Shown one piece after another: positions 54,720 to 64,000 of a DNA stretch of 64,000 bases. Position numbers and translations under genes: made by a program. Location: the NCBI GenBank assembly GCA_947172415.1, contig OX359198.1, forward strand, positions 4,309,401 through 4,373,400, written 5' to 3'. The notes under the pieces were generated by a model. That model was given only the letters and a program-made list of their open reading frames with translations. It did no database searches and had not been told where the DNA came from. The DNA is from Chondrosia reniformis. Taxonomy: Eukaryota > Porifera > Demospongiae > Chondrillida > Chondrillidae. Position 1 is the first letter of the stretch. Every line of letters begins with the position of its first letter.

Positions 54720-55400
54720 ATAGCTTTCTGTGAATGAATATTTATATATTTATTACCACATTCATAGTACAGCATACAATCGGATAATTAGAAACTAACC
54801 ACTACAGGTAAAGACTACTACTTGGACACTAATGTAATTAACAATTTCATTTGGCTTGATTAACTATATTATATATATATTTGATGAAGACCTAGGAATG
54901 AGCTGCTGCATGTGGGTGGAGGTCAATCATTATATATTAAATAATAGATTTCTATTAATATCTTTATGATGATCTCGTTACTCCAATTTGGAACTTGTGG
55001 ATCCAGACACCAGGTATAAATGTAACATACAAATACACCATTTTCTTACATGCTATATATGCCTACTCTTAAAATATATGGAACTAATTATAAACCAGGT
55101 GAGAGCTTAGGATGAAGATACAGGTGTCTTCTCTTTCATATTTTGGCCCACTGGTCTGGTCCAGACAGCTAGCTGTTTCTGGAAATTCCACCATTCATCA
55201 GCGATCATTGGAATCTGTCTTTTTCTTGATCTTTTGTGAATCTTTAGCATGCATGTGTACAAGTGGATTAGGAAATAATTTCATGCAGTTGATAAGTAAA
55301 TCATGGTGAAACTACTTATAATTCCTACTCATCAGTTTACTCAGTACATAATTACATAAAATGAATTGTCAGTTTTATCACGCACTTGACACCTACAGTA
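54720..55400. other. Spacer between two minus-strand genes
   Basis: About 830 bases between the CLAMP-like start (54580) and the reductase stop (55411). It contains a reversed R2 repeat at 55095-55255 (includes CCACCATTCATCAGCGATC). No gene was seen. Confidence 0.5.
55095..55255 (-). repeat. Interspersed repeat R2, reversed copy
   Basis: Complement of the 41838 copy. On minus it contains CTGATGAATGGTGGAATTTCCAGAAAT, that is CUGAUGA, A, a UGG/CCA mini-stem and GAAA, again a hammerhead-like layout. Confidence 0.55.
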
Positions 55401-55410
55401 TATATGTACA

Positions 55411-58400
55411 TCATGTCACCCAGACATCCTTTTGGTATCTCTCTGCCTTTTCCAATTTATTTATATACTGGTCAGCAATTTCCATATTTATACCACCTTC
55501 ATTTACAATGATACTCCTTAAAGTTTGGTGAACATCAACTGCCATATTCTTTGCATCTCCACAGACATAAATATGGGCATTCTCCTAGCAAATATAAGTA
55601 GAAAATACAATTAAAAGGTCTAAACTTTAAGCATAAATAGCTCAAACCTCACTGCACAATTGTGATAACTAAATTAAATGTGTTACAGGCAAAAATGTAT
55701 ATGAAAGTTATTTATTGTAGGAGTTGATATTTAGATGCACCAATATATAATTTGTATAAATTTCATAAAAATCCCTTTTCAGTATTCAAAAGATTTTAAA
55801 TTGGATTAACAGGATTTCATTGTACGTATTATAGTGATTTTGGCTATAACCTATAACTTAGTAAGATCTAAATCTAATCTGAAGATTTTATAACACATAC
55901 AAAGCAGAAATACTAATAATTGTTTATCAAAGGTTGAAGTAAAAAGTTACATCATGCTGCCAGTCTGACAAGATTAGAGTTTCCCTATATTACATTACTT
56001 TTGGTTATTCAGTTAGCACTATAAAATGACTGCTAGTCTTCGCTATGCCAAAGGATAATATTTTTATATTGTAGACATAAATTCATTACTTTTTATTATT
56101 ATTAAAAGTATACAGTTATAGGCATATCAACTTAGGCTGTTTACAACTTGCTATTTATATAATTTACAGTAATGAATACATGTGACTTTGTGACAGTCAC
56201 CTTTGAAGAAGCTGTTTAATGCAAAGCCCTAAATCTAGATTAAGTATACAATATAAACCCTTGCTGCATAACATTTTATTTCAACAGTATGCAGCCAGAT
56301 ACAAGGTGTAAAGAATAAAGAGAACAAATAGATGATAGCAATTCAAAAGTAGTGTATCTATGACTCACTATCTTCACAGTTAGGAATGACTCATATTTAA
56401 ATAGCAAGAAAAAGAAGAACAGTTGCATGTCAGTTAGTTAAAACATCCTTTTGCGTTTTAACAATGACTTCAGAAATGAATGTCAGTACGTGTTGTTAGC
56501 ATTTCTAAAATCATTATTAAAACGCAAAAGGATGTTTAACTACCAGTTGGGGTTAGATATATAGTAGACCTTTAAAGTTGTGCAATCCAGCACTATTAAT
56601 ATTGATGTTCTAACCAAAATTGGGTTTTTAACTCTGTGATTTGTTTATCTAACATCTCTATCACAGCTGTAAGTGTTATAATATGGCCTTCTTCTCTATA
56701 TATGGATTTTGCAACAAGAACCCAAGTGAACTCACCTTATCAATAAGTTCCCATAAAAGATGAGCATCTTCTTTGATCAGATGCTGTACATATATCTTTT
56801 TCTTCTGGTCTCTTGAGAAGGCAGTCCTTAATAACACAACTCCCTCACTGACCCAGGATTCTACATTACCAAAAGAGTGTATATCCTCCTATACTGTTAT
56901 TGTGTTTATGTGGAAGGCTATAAACAAAGGACGTTTCCAATTATGCAAAGTGAATTTAAGAGTAAGATTCAGTTCGATGGTAAGTCTTAATTAGCCACTT
57001 TAGATATGGCAATTGGTCACTGAAGAAATTCATTTAAAACGTCTCAAAAATGGAGGTGCCAAATATATGGCAGCTATATGTAAGTATTCTATGTGTGTAC
57101 ATATCCCATGCACCTAACCTAGTTCATTTCTATAGAGAAAGTCTTTATTTTTGTTCCTACAACCAAAATATAGCACATTTCTTCCTTTAGCCTTGTTCAG
57201 AACTACAGAAAATAATAAAATGGTTTATTGTTACAAGAACATAAAGAAATCTTTTGAATAAAATGCTCGAAACTACAACAAGCATTAGGATCAATAAAAT
57301 CAACAATTAAACTGAAAGTGAAGCAATAGCACTAGTTAGTATTGCAGCCTATTTACGGAAGCCTTAACATAACTGAGTCTCGTCTTATATACATACAGTA
57401 CATTACTCGAGCGCAGCACAAACTTTAAAGCTATTAACTTGTCTGATTAGTGAGTAAATTGGATAGTTATGTACGCTTTTACACTACAAATCTGGCAGTA
57501 GCTGAATTACATAAAAATAATTAATGCACTCAATACCTCTTTCTTGAAGAAAAGCTCGGAAAGGGGCCAGTCCTGTTCCTGGACCAATCATAATGATAGG
57601 AATATCCCCATTTAATGGCAGCCGAAAGTGGGGATTGCAGCTCATAAAAACAGGAACAGTGTCACCCAAAGTCACTCTGTCTTGAAGGAAAGTGGTGCAG
57701 ACACCAGTTCTTGGTGTGTTGTAGAGGGAATAACGTACAACAGCAACACATATGGACACAGACTTGTCATTCTGTAAACATTAAAATGTACTCTGAAGTC
57801 ATATGTACAGATCTTTTGTTACATACAAGTAGTAGAAGAAACCTAATAACTGGAATAACTAAAGCCATCAGTTAATGACGATTTAGAACTTGCATAAGTT
57901 CGCATGTTAGTGACAGTCCATTTGAGAAAAGAAGAAGTAAAAGAAAAAGAAGAAGAAAAGAATTTTGGAATTGGGGTTTAATCACCTTGTTAAATGTTGT
58001 AAAGCTTTGAAACATGTTTTGGCCATTTTATAGAACAGCATACATAAACGACTGCAAATAATCAAATATAACCAAAAATTGAATTGTTGTTGATTTATTT
58101 GGGATTGAATAGGGCGGTCATGTTTTTTCGGCCAACTCTACTTAGAGAGTACTATCCCCGTACTATATTGATAAGAGGTAAGAAGGCCAGCGAGCTAATG
58201 ATAAGGGAATAGTCACACTATTGAAGGAACCCAATGGAGCAGTTACAACTTTAACTATACAACCACTCACACCTTGACAGGGGAAGAAGCAATAGAATAG
58301 TAACGTGGTTGGAGTGGCTTCAGCAGTTTTAGTATTTCTTCAACTGGACACTTAAAGGATGAAAAACTTTTCAAAACATCGACAACTTCCCTGTTGCTGA

Positions 58401-61400
58401 GATAATCAGCAAGTACAGAATTTGATTTTGAAACCTAAAAGAAAAGAGTATATTGTATACGTATACCCTCATTAAACAACCTTATTTCTTACAGGAAAGA
58501 CTTAGCTGATCAATGACAGGGTACTATGTGTATATAGTATTAACGGATACAGATTTCAGAAAATTTTAATAAGAACTGCCATAATTGTAATTGCTAAAAA
58601 TTGTCCCCGCCAAAAATTGTCATCAAATATAAATGTATTTTAAAGGTAGTACAGTAACATATATTAAAATACTCTGTGCCCCACAAATTCCAGTTTGAAA
58701 CATTTCTCCAATACTTGCTAACCTGTCCTCTCCCCAGTCCAAGGTATCTGCATATCCTCCATGGAAAGTTACTTAAATTAGTACCGGCTAAATAATGACT
58801 ATTGAAACCACTAAAAAGCACCCAATAAAATTAATAACCTTAAGGAATGGATGAATAATAACTTTTCTTTAGTAGTAGCTCTTACACTTACTCCATGTTT
58901 TAACAGCTGTTGAGCCAACTGTTTCTCTGATGTATCTGTGACTGATAAAAGTAGTAGCTTTATCAAGTCTAGTTTGACCACCTTTAAGTCATAGTAGTGG
59001 AGGAGAGCTTCTTTCAAAGGAAGTGTTGTACCTATTGGCTTTGGCTCATAGCACACGGGTGGAACTGGAACATGTTCATTCCCAGTGGAGTGCAGTGCTA
59101 GTAAGAGCTGGTCCACCTCAGGAGGATTGTTGCATGGAACAATTCCAAGGGCATCACCAGCAGTAAATTCCATGTCACTGCCTGTTAACATGAAATGAAA
59201 CATTTGTGAAAAGCATACCTAACACACTAAAGTCAGCATGAATCTGTAATTAACATGACTCAGACATAATGCACCATTAATAACAAGCTATGCTATTACC
59301 AATAGCTAGAAAGACTGCCTGCCAGTGTATATTAACATCTTACTCTTTATATACGTACAATATAGGCTTGAGTTGTTAAAATTGTAAGACTATCACCCAC
59401 CATCTAAATTTGTTGTACATACATACACAATTCACACATTCAACTGCTCCTTAGTAATAGAAACACTAGTGTATATCTTAAACTAACCAGTTATATCTAC
59501 TTCAACATGTACAGTCTCTTTATCATCTTCCACATCTTTTGCAGTTAGCAAATGCTTATCCTATACATGGATAATACAATAAAACTTCAACTTCAACTGA
59601 TTGTAGTACAGTAGAACCTCACTTATCCGATTCAAACGAGGCCAGACCATTGCCAGGTAAGTGAAACTGCCAGATATGTGAATCACAATATTCTTCATAC
59701 ATTGTGCACAATAACAACATTCTTAATACAGTGTGCAAGTACTCGTTCATAAGTTTCTCGACTTGCTACATCCTTCAGGCAGTCGAGTACTGCTATTTAA
59801 TCTTCTAGGGTAAGAACTACAGGCTTTCGTTTCCTGGAATTACTCTTGTCACTGCTCAAAGTAGCCATTTTGCTATCGCCACGAAGGCCGGATAATCTGA
59901 GCAGCCAGTTAATCAGGGTACAGATAAGTGAGGTTCTACTGTATGCCATTTAGCAGTGATTCCTTAAACACTTTCTGGCATATACGTAAGTTATGTACAA
60001 GTTATATACATACTGTTATTGTAGCAAAGAAAGGTTTTGTTCTGCTAAACCCAGACTCCTCTGTCAGTTGTGAAAGGTCTAGGTAGTCCATTTGTATAGG
60101 GAGGTTAATACCCAGCACTCCTTTGACAACATAATCAATCCACTGGTCTATCTGCTCCCAGTCTTCCTGATCAACATCAACTCTAGGGTACAGCTCCATT
60201 GCATAAAGTCTCTTGTACCTACGTATATAATAAAGTTAAACTACATGTATGGTATATCCTATGATGTTGTAAATTCCTGTATATACCACATGTACGGTAA
60301 TATATGAGATAAATCTTTTATACATTTTGCAAATGACATCACGTTCACAAACATTTGCTATAATGAAACACTAGCTAGGGGTGCTGTCAATCTGTAACTT
60401 TGTTTGGGAAGTTTCAACAAACTATCAAATTGCCAAATGAATGGGTAATGTAATAACTATATATACAGAAAGATACCACAATTACCAGCCTGAAAGAAGG
60501 AAGGTTTGAGGCAACCTTTATACATAAAGCATGGAGTTTGGCAAAAAAGAGATTCACTGAACATTAAAAATGTTTTATGGAATCAGGTTGGACATTTCAA
60601 GACAGAATTCTTCATCAGCATGCATTAATTGCATGCTTAATTCCTGATGTATGTACTTTATTCTTAGAATACGTATATAGCTAATCTCCAATTAGAAGCA
60701 TCCAACACTTATTCAATAGGTATTGCTGATGTTCAAAAATTCTTAAACATCATGAAAGCAACAATTATTCCTGGTTATTCAAAATCCAAATTCCAACAAC
60801 TTCAGAAGAAATTAAGTATAGTACTTTTAATCCCTAGGTAGTCTAAACTACTTGCAACTGCATATACAGTTATTCATTTCTACTAACGTTTCATCCAGTG
60901 TCCTTCCTGTTTCACAATAGTGAGGGTAATTTGAGTCACCTAATGCTAGTACTGAATATTGAATGTGCTTTAGAGAGGGACCGGTTCCATTTGTGGTACT
61001 AATGAAGTTCATAAATTCCTTTGCATCACTTGGGGGATCCCCTAAAAGGATGTATATAAAATGTGCATTACATCTGATTGCTTCAGGTTTAACAGTATGA
61101 ATAACCAATATACTTAATTGCAGGACAATTGGCAATTCATAGAAGTACATATCTGCCTGTGAAATTGTCTTTCCTAGCTTTGAATTTCTATTGAAGTACA
61201 ACAGTGGGTAGACAATAGATAACTGTTGGTTGATGCATATGATGTAAGATGGGTTTCCTACAAGAAAACTTAATTACTGTAAACACAAGGGATAACCATG
61301 CAGTCCGTGTAGGATAGTTAACATACCATACTGCTGTGTTAGTTATAGAGTTCAGCATACACTGCTATATATACATTATCACGAAAACAAAAAAGTTACC

Positions 61401-62075
61401 ACAGTAGAAGTATATTTACAGCAAAAAATAAGTGAGTGTTTTCTTTGTAATTATAAACTCACCATCACCAGTAGTTGAAAATACATTCAAAACTACTCTT
61501 TCTTGCTCAAAGTCTATAACTTTGTAATCCTTGGCATTCACTAGACGTGGCTGGATTGAATATTCTAGGCAGTCGTCAGTGTTTAATGCATCATACAATT
61601 TTCTAGCCACTTCTTCACTGAATCCATACTCAGTTCCATACAATATCAGCACTTGACGCCCATTTTCTTCATAAATGGAGTTATATTTGCTTTTCGTATC
61701 ACTGTTATGGTTACTCGTAATTGTCTCTGTAAAAAACGTATAGTTCATTACATTAGTTATTATTATGCATGCCTTGGGTATCAGTTGAAGTATACCGGTT
61801 TATGGGATAATTAATCATGCATACAGTGTAGGTAAAGTGGTATTAGTGCCGTACATGGATGCGTGCATGTGTAACTGTGTGTAGCGATATGGATAATCCA
61901 CATACATAATACTAGGAGAGCGGATTGTCTTACCATCGTCATCATTATGATCAGCTGCAATTATAAAGTCTTCAATTGGACCTCCTTGTCTTGGAGGTCC
62001 TTTGTCCCAGAATATCAAGTAGATGGAGTAGAGGAGAAATAAAGTCAAACCTAAAACTAAAACCTCATATATCAT
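55411..62075 (-). CDS. Membrane-anchored NADPH diflavin reductase (CYPOR/CysJ family), 11 exons, 635 aa
   Basis: Exons (minus): 61934-62075, 61463-61726, 60888-61041, 60014-60218, 59488-59560, 58892-59181, 58273-58434, 57537-57771, 57119-57202, 56736-56860, 55411-55584; all phases close. N-terminal anchor at residues 4-23 (EVLVLGLTLFLLYSIYLIFW). FMN domain: VLILYGTEYGFSEE, FSTTGDGDPP, ALGDSNYPHYCETG, YPRVDVDQEDW. FAD domain: FTAGDALGIVPCNNP, RYYSIASS, RTGVCTTFLQ. NADPH domain: IMIGPGTGLAPFRAF, VLYFGCRNKNKDF, AFSRDQKKKIYVQHL, YVCGDAKNMA, ending ERYQKDVWVT. It passes electrons from NADPH through FAD and FMN, probably to P450 enzymes at the ER. The LGDSNYPHYC block is closer to bacterial sulfite-reductase flavoproteins than to vertebrate POR. 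Tryptophan is third from the end. The start was chosen at the first ATG before the anchor. Confidence 0.9.
56435..56541. repeat. Intronic hairpin, about 40 bp arms
   Basis: AAACATCCTTTTGCGTTTTA... at 56441 and its inverted copy ending 56537 pair over about 38 bases with three mismatches, around a 20-odd base loop. It is in the intron before the last exon of the reductase. Confidence 0.75.
57866..58166 (+). repeat. Interspersed repeat R1, copy
   Basis: Shares TTAATGACGATTTAG, GAAACATGTTTTGG and GGCGGTCATGTTTTTTCGGC with 27192-27535; lies in the reductase intron 57772-58272. Confidence 0.65.
59609..59941 (-). mobile_element. Tigger-like MITE in a reductase intron
   Basis: CAGTAGAACCTCACTTATCC at 59609 mirrors AGATAAGTGAGGTTCTACTG ending 59941, with TA at 59607-59608 and 59942-59943. 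On minus it keeps a CENP-B-type start, MATLSSDKSNSRKRKPVVLT, interrupted by a stop, then IAVLDCLKDVASRE. It is a shrunken relative of a Tigger element. Confidence 0.75.
60565..60625 (-). other. Weak hammerhead-like layout in an intronic repeat
   Basis: On minus: CTGATGAAGAATTCTGTCTT followed by GAAATGTCC. The CUGAUGA and GAAA blocks are present but stem II pairing is poor. Probably a decayed member of a repeat family like those at 16000 and 39931. Confidence 0.25.
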
Positions 62076-62149
62076 CGCCCTCTGCAAAAAGTACTAAATG
62101 TTCGGAGCGCGACTTGGCACATCACGTCATTTGCATCGTACGACATAGA

Positions 62150-62210
62150 GATCCTTGACCTCACGTGGTGCGTGTTCGTGGCCACATTTTATAAAATGAC
62201 GTCACTGATT
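62150..62210 (-). promoter_or_regulatory. Reductase promoter elements: E-box, GCGTG core, CRE
   Basis: CACGTG at 62162-62167, GCGTG at 62170-62174 and the full palindrome TGACGTCA at 62197-62204, beside TTTTATAAAATG, lie 87-130 bases upstream of the reductase ATG. GCGTG is the core of xenobiotic response elements bound by bHLH-PAS proteins in bilaterians; whether that applies here is inference. Confidence 0.4.
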
Positions 62211-62246
62211 TAAACATGGGCTGAACTATCAGCGGCACATTTCGGC

Positions 62247-62513
62247 AGTGGTCTCATTCTCCCCTGCCCGAAAATGAGTTGCACAATCGCTCAAGGCATC
62301 ATCATGATGCTAATGACATTTAGTTTAATTAATTTCCTGAAGAAGTATGTTATTCATAATTACTTCCTCAACTGTGATCAAAGCATCATCATAATGCCAA
62401 AGTGTATGTCTATCCTACTTCAGGAAATTAATTAAACTAATTTCATTTAGCATCATGATGATGCCTTGAGTGATTATACAACTCATTTTCAGGCAGGGGA
62501 GAATGAGACCACT
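62247..62513. mobile_element. MITE with 96 bp inverted arms upstream of the reductase
   Basis: Arms 62247-62342 and 62418-62513 pair with few mismatches from AGTGGTCTCATTCTCCCCTG to AATTTCCTGAAG, around a 75-base centre. Internal repeats GGCATCATCATGATG are notable. No clear target duplication was seen. Confidence 0.75.
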
Positions 62514-62529
62514 ACCTATATGCCTATAT

Positions 62530-63040
62530 GGTGGTGTCATTTTTCTTCCGTTCGTTGCACGCGCACATGGCGCATGCAAAGGAAACAAGTATTTCGAGAG
62601 TTTAAAAAACGCACTCCAACTACTAGGCCGCATCGTTGGGCTTTAATATATTCATATATCATCTTAATGATTGAGGATGCTTAAGTGTCCTAAACATTAC
62701 AAATAACGATGAAGCCACCTAGGTACCTGAACGCTGCCATTTGCAAAACGATGTAGGATTTAGGCATAAATAATGCTTCACTGTGTGACATCCCTTTCTT
62801 GTTTCTGTGCTTTTTGTGCCATCCCTATATCTACTTTTTTTGTAGAAACTTTTTAATGTTCTCTAGTTCATATACTTACGGTAGTTCTATAAATGTATGT
62901 GTGGTATTTAATTATGCTATATATATATGCGAGTGACTACCCAAGTGCATAATTTAATTTCGCACTTGATTTAACCATGCAAAAAAACAAATTCTTACCT
63001 CTGCTAAGGTGTTAAAAAGACGATCATTTCAGAATGATTT
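62530..63040. other. No gene seen
   Basis: Contains a repeat fragment (CTGCCATTTGCAAAACGATG; TTGTGCCATCCCTAT...TTTTTGTAGA) with partners near 35995-36055 and 43497-43530. Confidence 0.45.
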
Positions 63041-63043
63041 ACG

Positions 63044-63274
63044 ATGGCACTCCTAAAGTATTTTAAGACCACACTACCAACTGCAAAAGAGACAGGAATC
63101 AGTGAGAAAGCTACGAAGGAAGCGAATGCTGCCGTTTCACGATTGACAAGTCCTCAGAGAGAATATCTTAAACGGAAGGCTTATTATACGGCCTTCAGCG
63201 ATGAAGAGAGAGCTGCTATTGGTCAGTGTGCTGCTGAAAACAGCAATGCTGCAGCAATCTTTCAAATCGCATAA
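63044..63274 (+). pseudogene. N-terminal fragment of a sponge-type repetitive protein family
   Basis: MALLKYFKTTLPTAKETGIS opens a 76-residue frame, with a helix-turn-helix-like part (YTAFSDEERAAIGQCAAENS, NAAAIFQIA). From memory, proteins starting MALLKYFK with an 'eeRa.IG..A.enG..aa' segment are abundant in demosponges and look transposon-derived. The frame stops where relatives continue (FK..FP...ESTVR), so this is truncated. It is the best lineage hint in the window. Confidence 0.5.
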
Positions 63275-63289
63275 TACAAAAATGCATAA

Positions 63290-64000
63290 ATTTTAGAATG
63301 GTCCAAAAATGCCTAAATCGCATAATTTATTACCTGTATAAAGTAATAGAACTACAGTATATATAGGTGTATATTGTCAGTGCGTCCACGAATACTTTTC
63401 ATGAGGTGTATACTTCATAATTACCTTAAAGTAAAAAAATACAAAAAAATATAATTTAAAAACAGGAACCCCAGGCATCGGGGCAGAAACTTGTATATGC
63501 TATAGGCCACAATATCACTAAAAACAAAGAGGGGTGCCGGCATACACCTATGTCTTACAAGAAGAAATTATATTAAGGAGCAATCCAGGTATAAAAATCT
63601 AACAATTGTAAGAGGGTGAGGCATACCAAGAGAAATACATACATGCAGAGAACATGCATCATGCAAACCAAGGGCAGCTCAAGAAACGAATAATATTTAC
63701 TTCCGGTGGCGTAGAGGAAAAATTGAATATTTTTAGCTTATCGATTATCATAAAATCAATTCAAACCGATATGATCATATGCCATAAAAATACGGGATTT
63801 TTACAAAATCGATTCCATATCGTGACAAATAAAATGGGCTACATCTTCATGGTAATTGAAATTTTTTCAACTTATGTGATGAAAAATCGACTGTAGCTTT
63901 AATGACTTTTTTATAACTAACCTTCGTTAGTAAATTTATATATATTATTTATATCTCAAATAAAGTGACTTTCAATGGATTCCCAGCTCTCGGTTCAGGG
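63290..64000. other. No gene seen
   Basis: AT-rich sequence; a plus-strand frame at about 63654-63896 has no splice sites or recognisable motif. Confidence 0.4.

Noticed and set aside
54885..54915. TTTGATGAAGACCTAGGAATG as another hammerhead core
   Set aside because: Lacks the CUG start and the GAAA block.
61815..62087. 90-codon reading of the reductase first exon from TTG
   Set aside because: The true start is the ATG at 62075 and the exon ends at the GTAAGA donor at 61933; the rest is intron.
1..64000. tRNA, rRNA genes, CRISPR arrays, bacterial operons
   Set aside because: None seen: no A/B-box tRNA structures or regular spacer arrays were recognised by eye, and gene structure is eukaryotic.

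Overview
The window looks like nuclear DNA of an early-branching animal, most probably a demosponge. The evidence is AT-rich sequence, GT-AG introns of tens to hundreds of bases, animal-type single-copy genes (a MAN1/LEMD-type nuclear envelope protein, PLAC8, a CLAMP/C8orf74-like ciliary protein, a membrane-anchored diflavin reductase), and a repeat complement that recalls sponge genomes. The assignment is inference; no species marker was seen.

Layout. 1-1190: 5' part of a SAP-SWIM-YqaJ protein gene (minus), cut by the window edge. 2000-5888: a complete ISL2EU-type DNA transposon with an AT target duplication, a SWIM-YqaJ-PHD protein on plus and a THAP/DDE_4 transposase on minus. 6209-8902: a pogo/Tigger-type transposon that also ends in a PHD finger. 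8985-9955: a GC-richer retroposon-like ORF. 11.9-15.8 kb: two copies of a hairpin-flanked Cys-rich repeat and a 0.5 kb direct repeat. 15957-17404: a truncated Penelope-like element (RT C-terminus + GIY-YIG) between 330 bp inverted arms that carry hammerhead-ribozyme-like cores. 18.3-19.05 kb: a non-LTR reverse transcriptase fragment. 19067-24353: a decayed Helitron (DUF6570, Rep remnant, PIF1 helicase, OTU protease) whose N-terminus is a hydrophobic leader plus a 2A-like GDMEQNPGP motif. 25161-26563: a piggyBac-like element with TTAA ends, with a nested Tigger-like element. 26.9-28.2 kb: a small three-exon coiled-coil gene. 31643-32130: a complete three-exon PLAC8 gene. 32-42 kb: mostly repeats, with a few short genes or exons.

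42136-49394, 52863-54580 and 55411-62075 are three consecutive minus-strand genes whose exon phases all close: a MAN1/Src1-C-terminal (MSC) inner nuclear membrane protein (11 exons, 478 aa), a CLAMP/C8orf74-like protein (3 exons, 302 aa) and an N-terminally anchored NADPH diflavin reductase (11 exons, 635 aa). Their introns hold MITEs and long hairpins. The reductase promoter has an E-box, a GCGTG core and a full CRE, next to a 96 bp inverted-repeat MITE.

Host genes here are intact, whereas nearly every transposon ORF has frameshifts or stops. The most unusual signals are the leader-2A head on a Helitron protein, hammerhead-like CUGAnGA...GAAA cores in several repeat families, two unrelated DNA transposons that both carry a PHD finger, and a three-copy repeat with a conserved Cys-rich frame between two hairpins.
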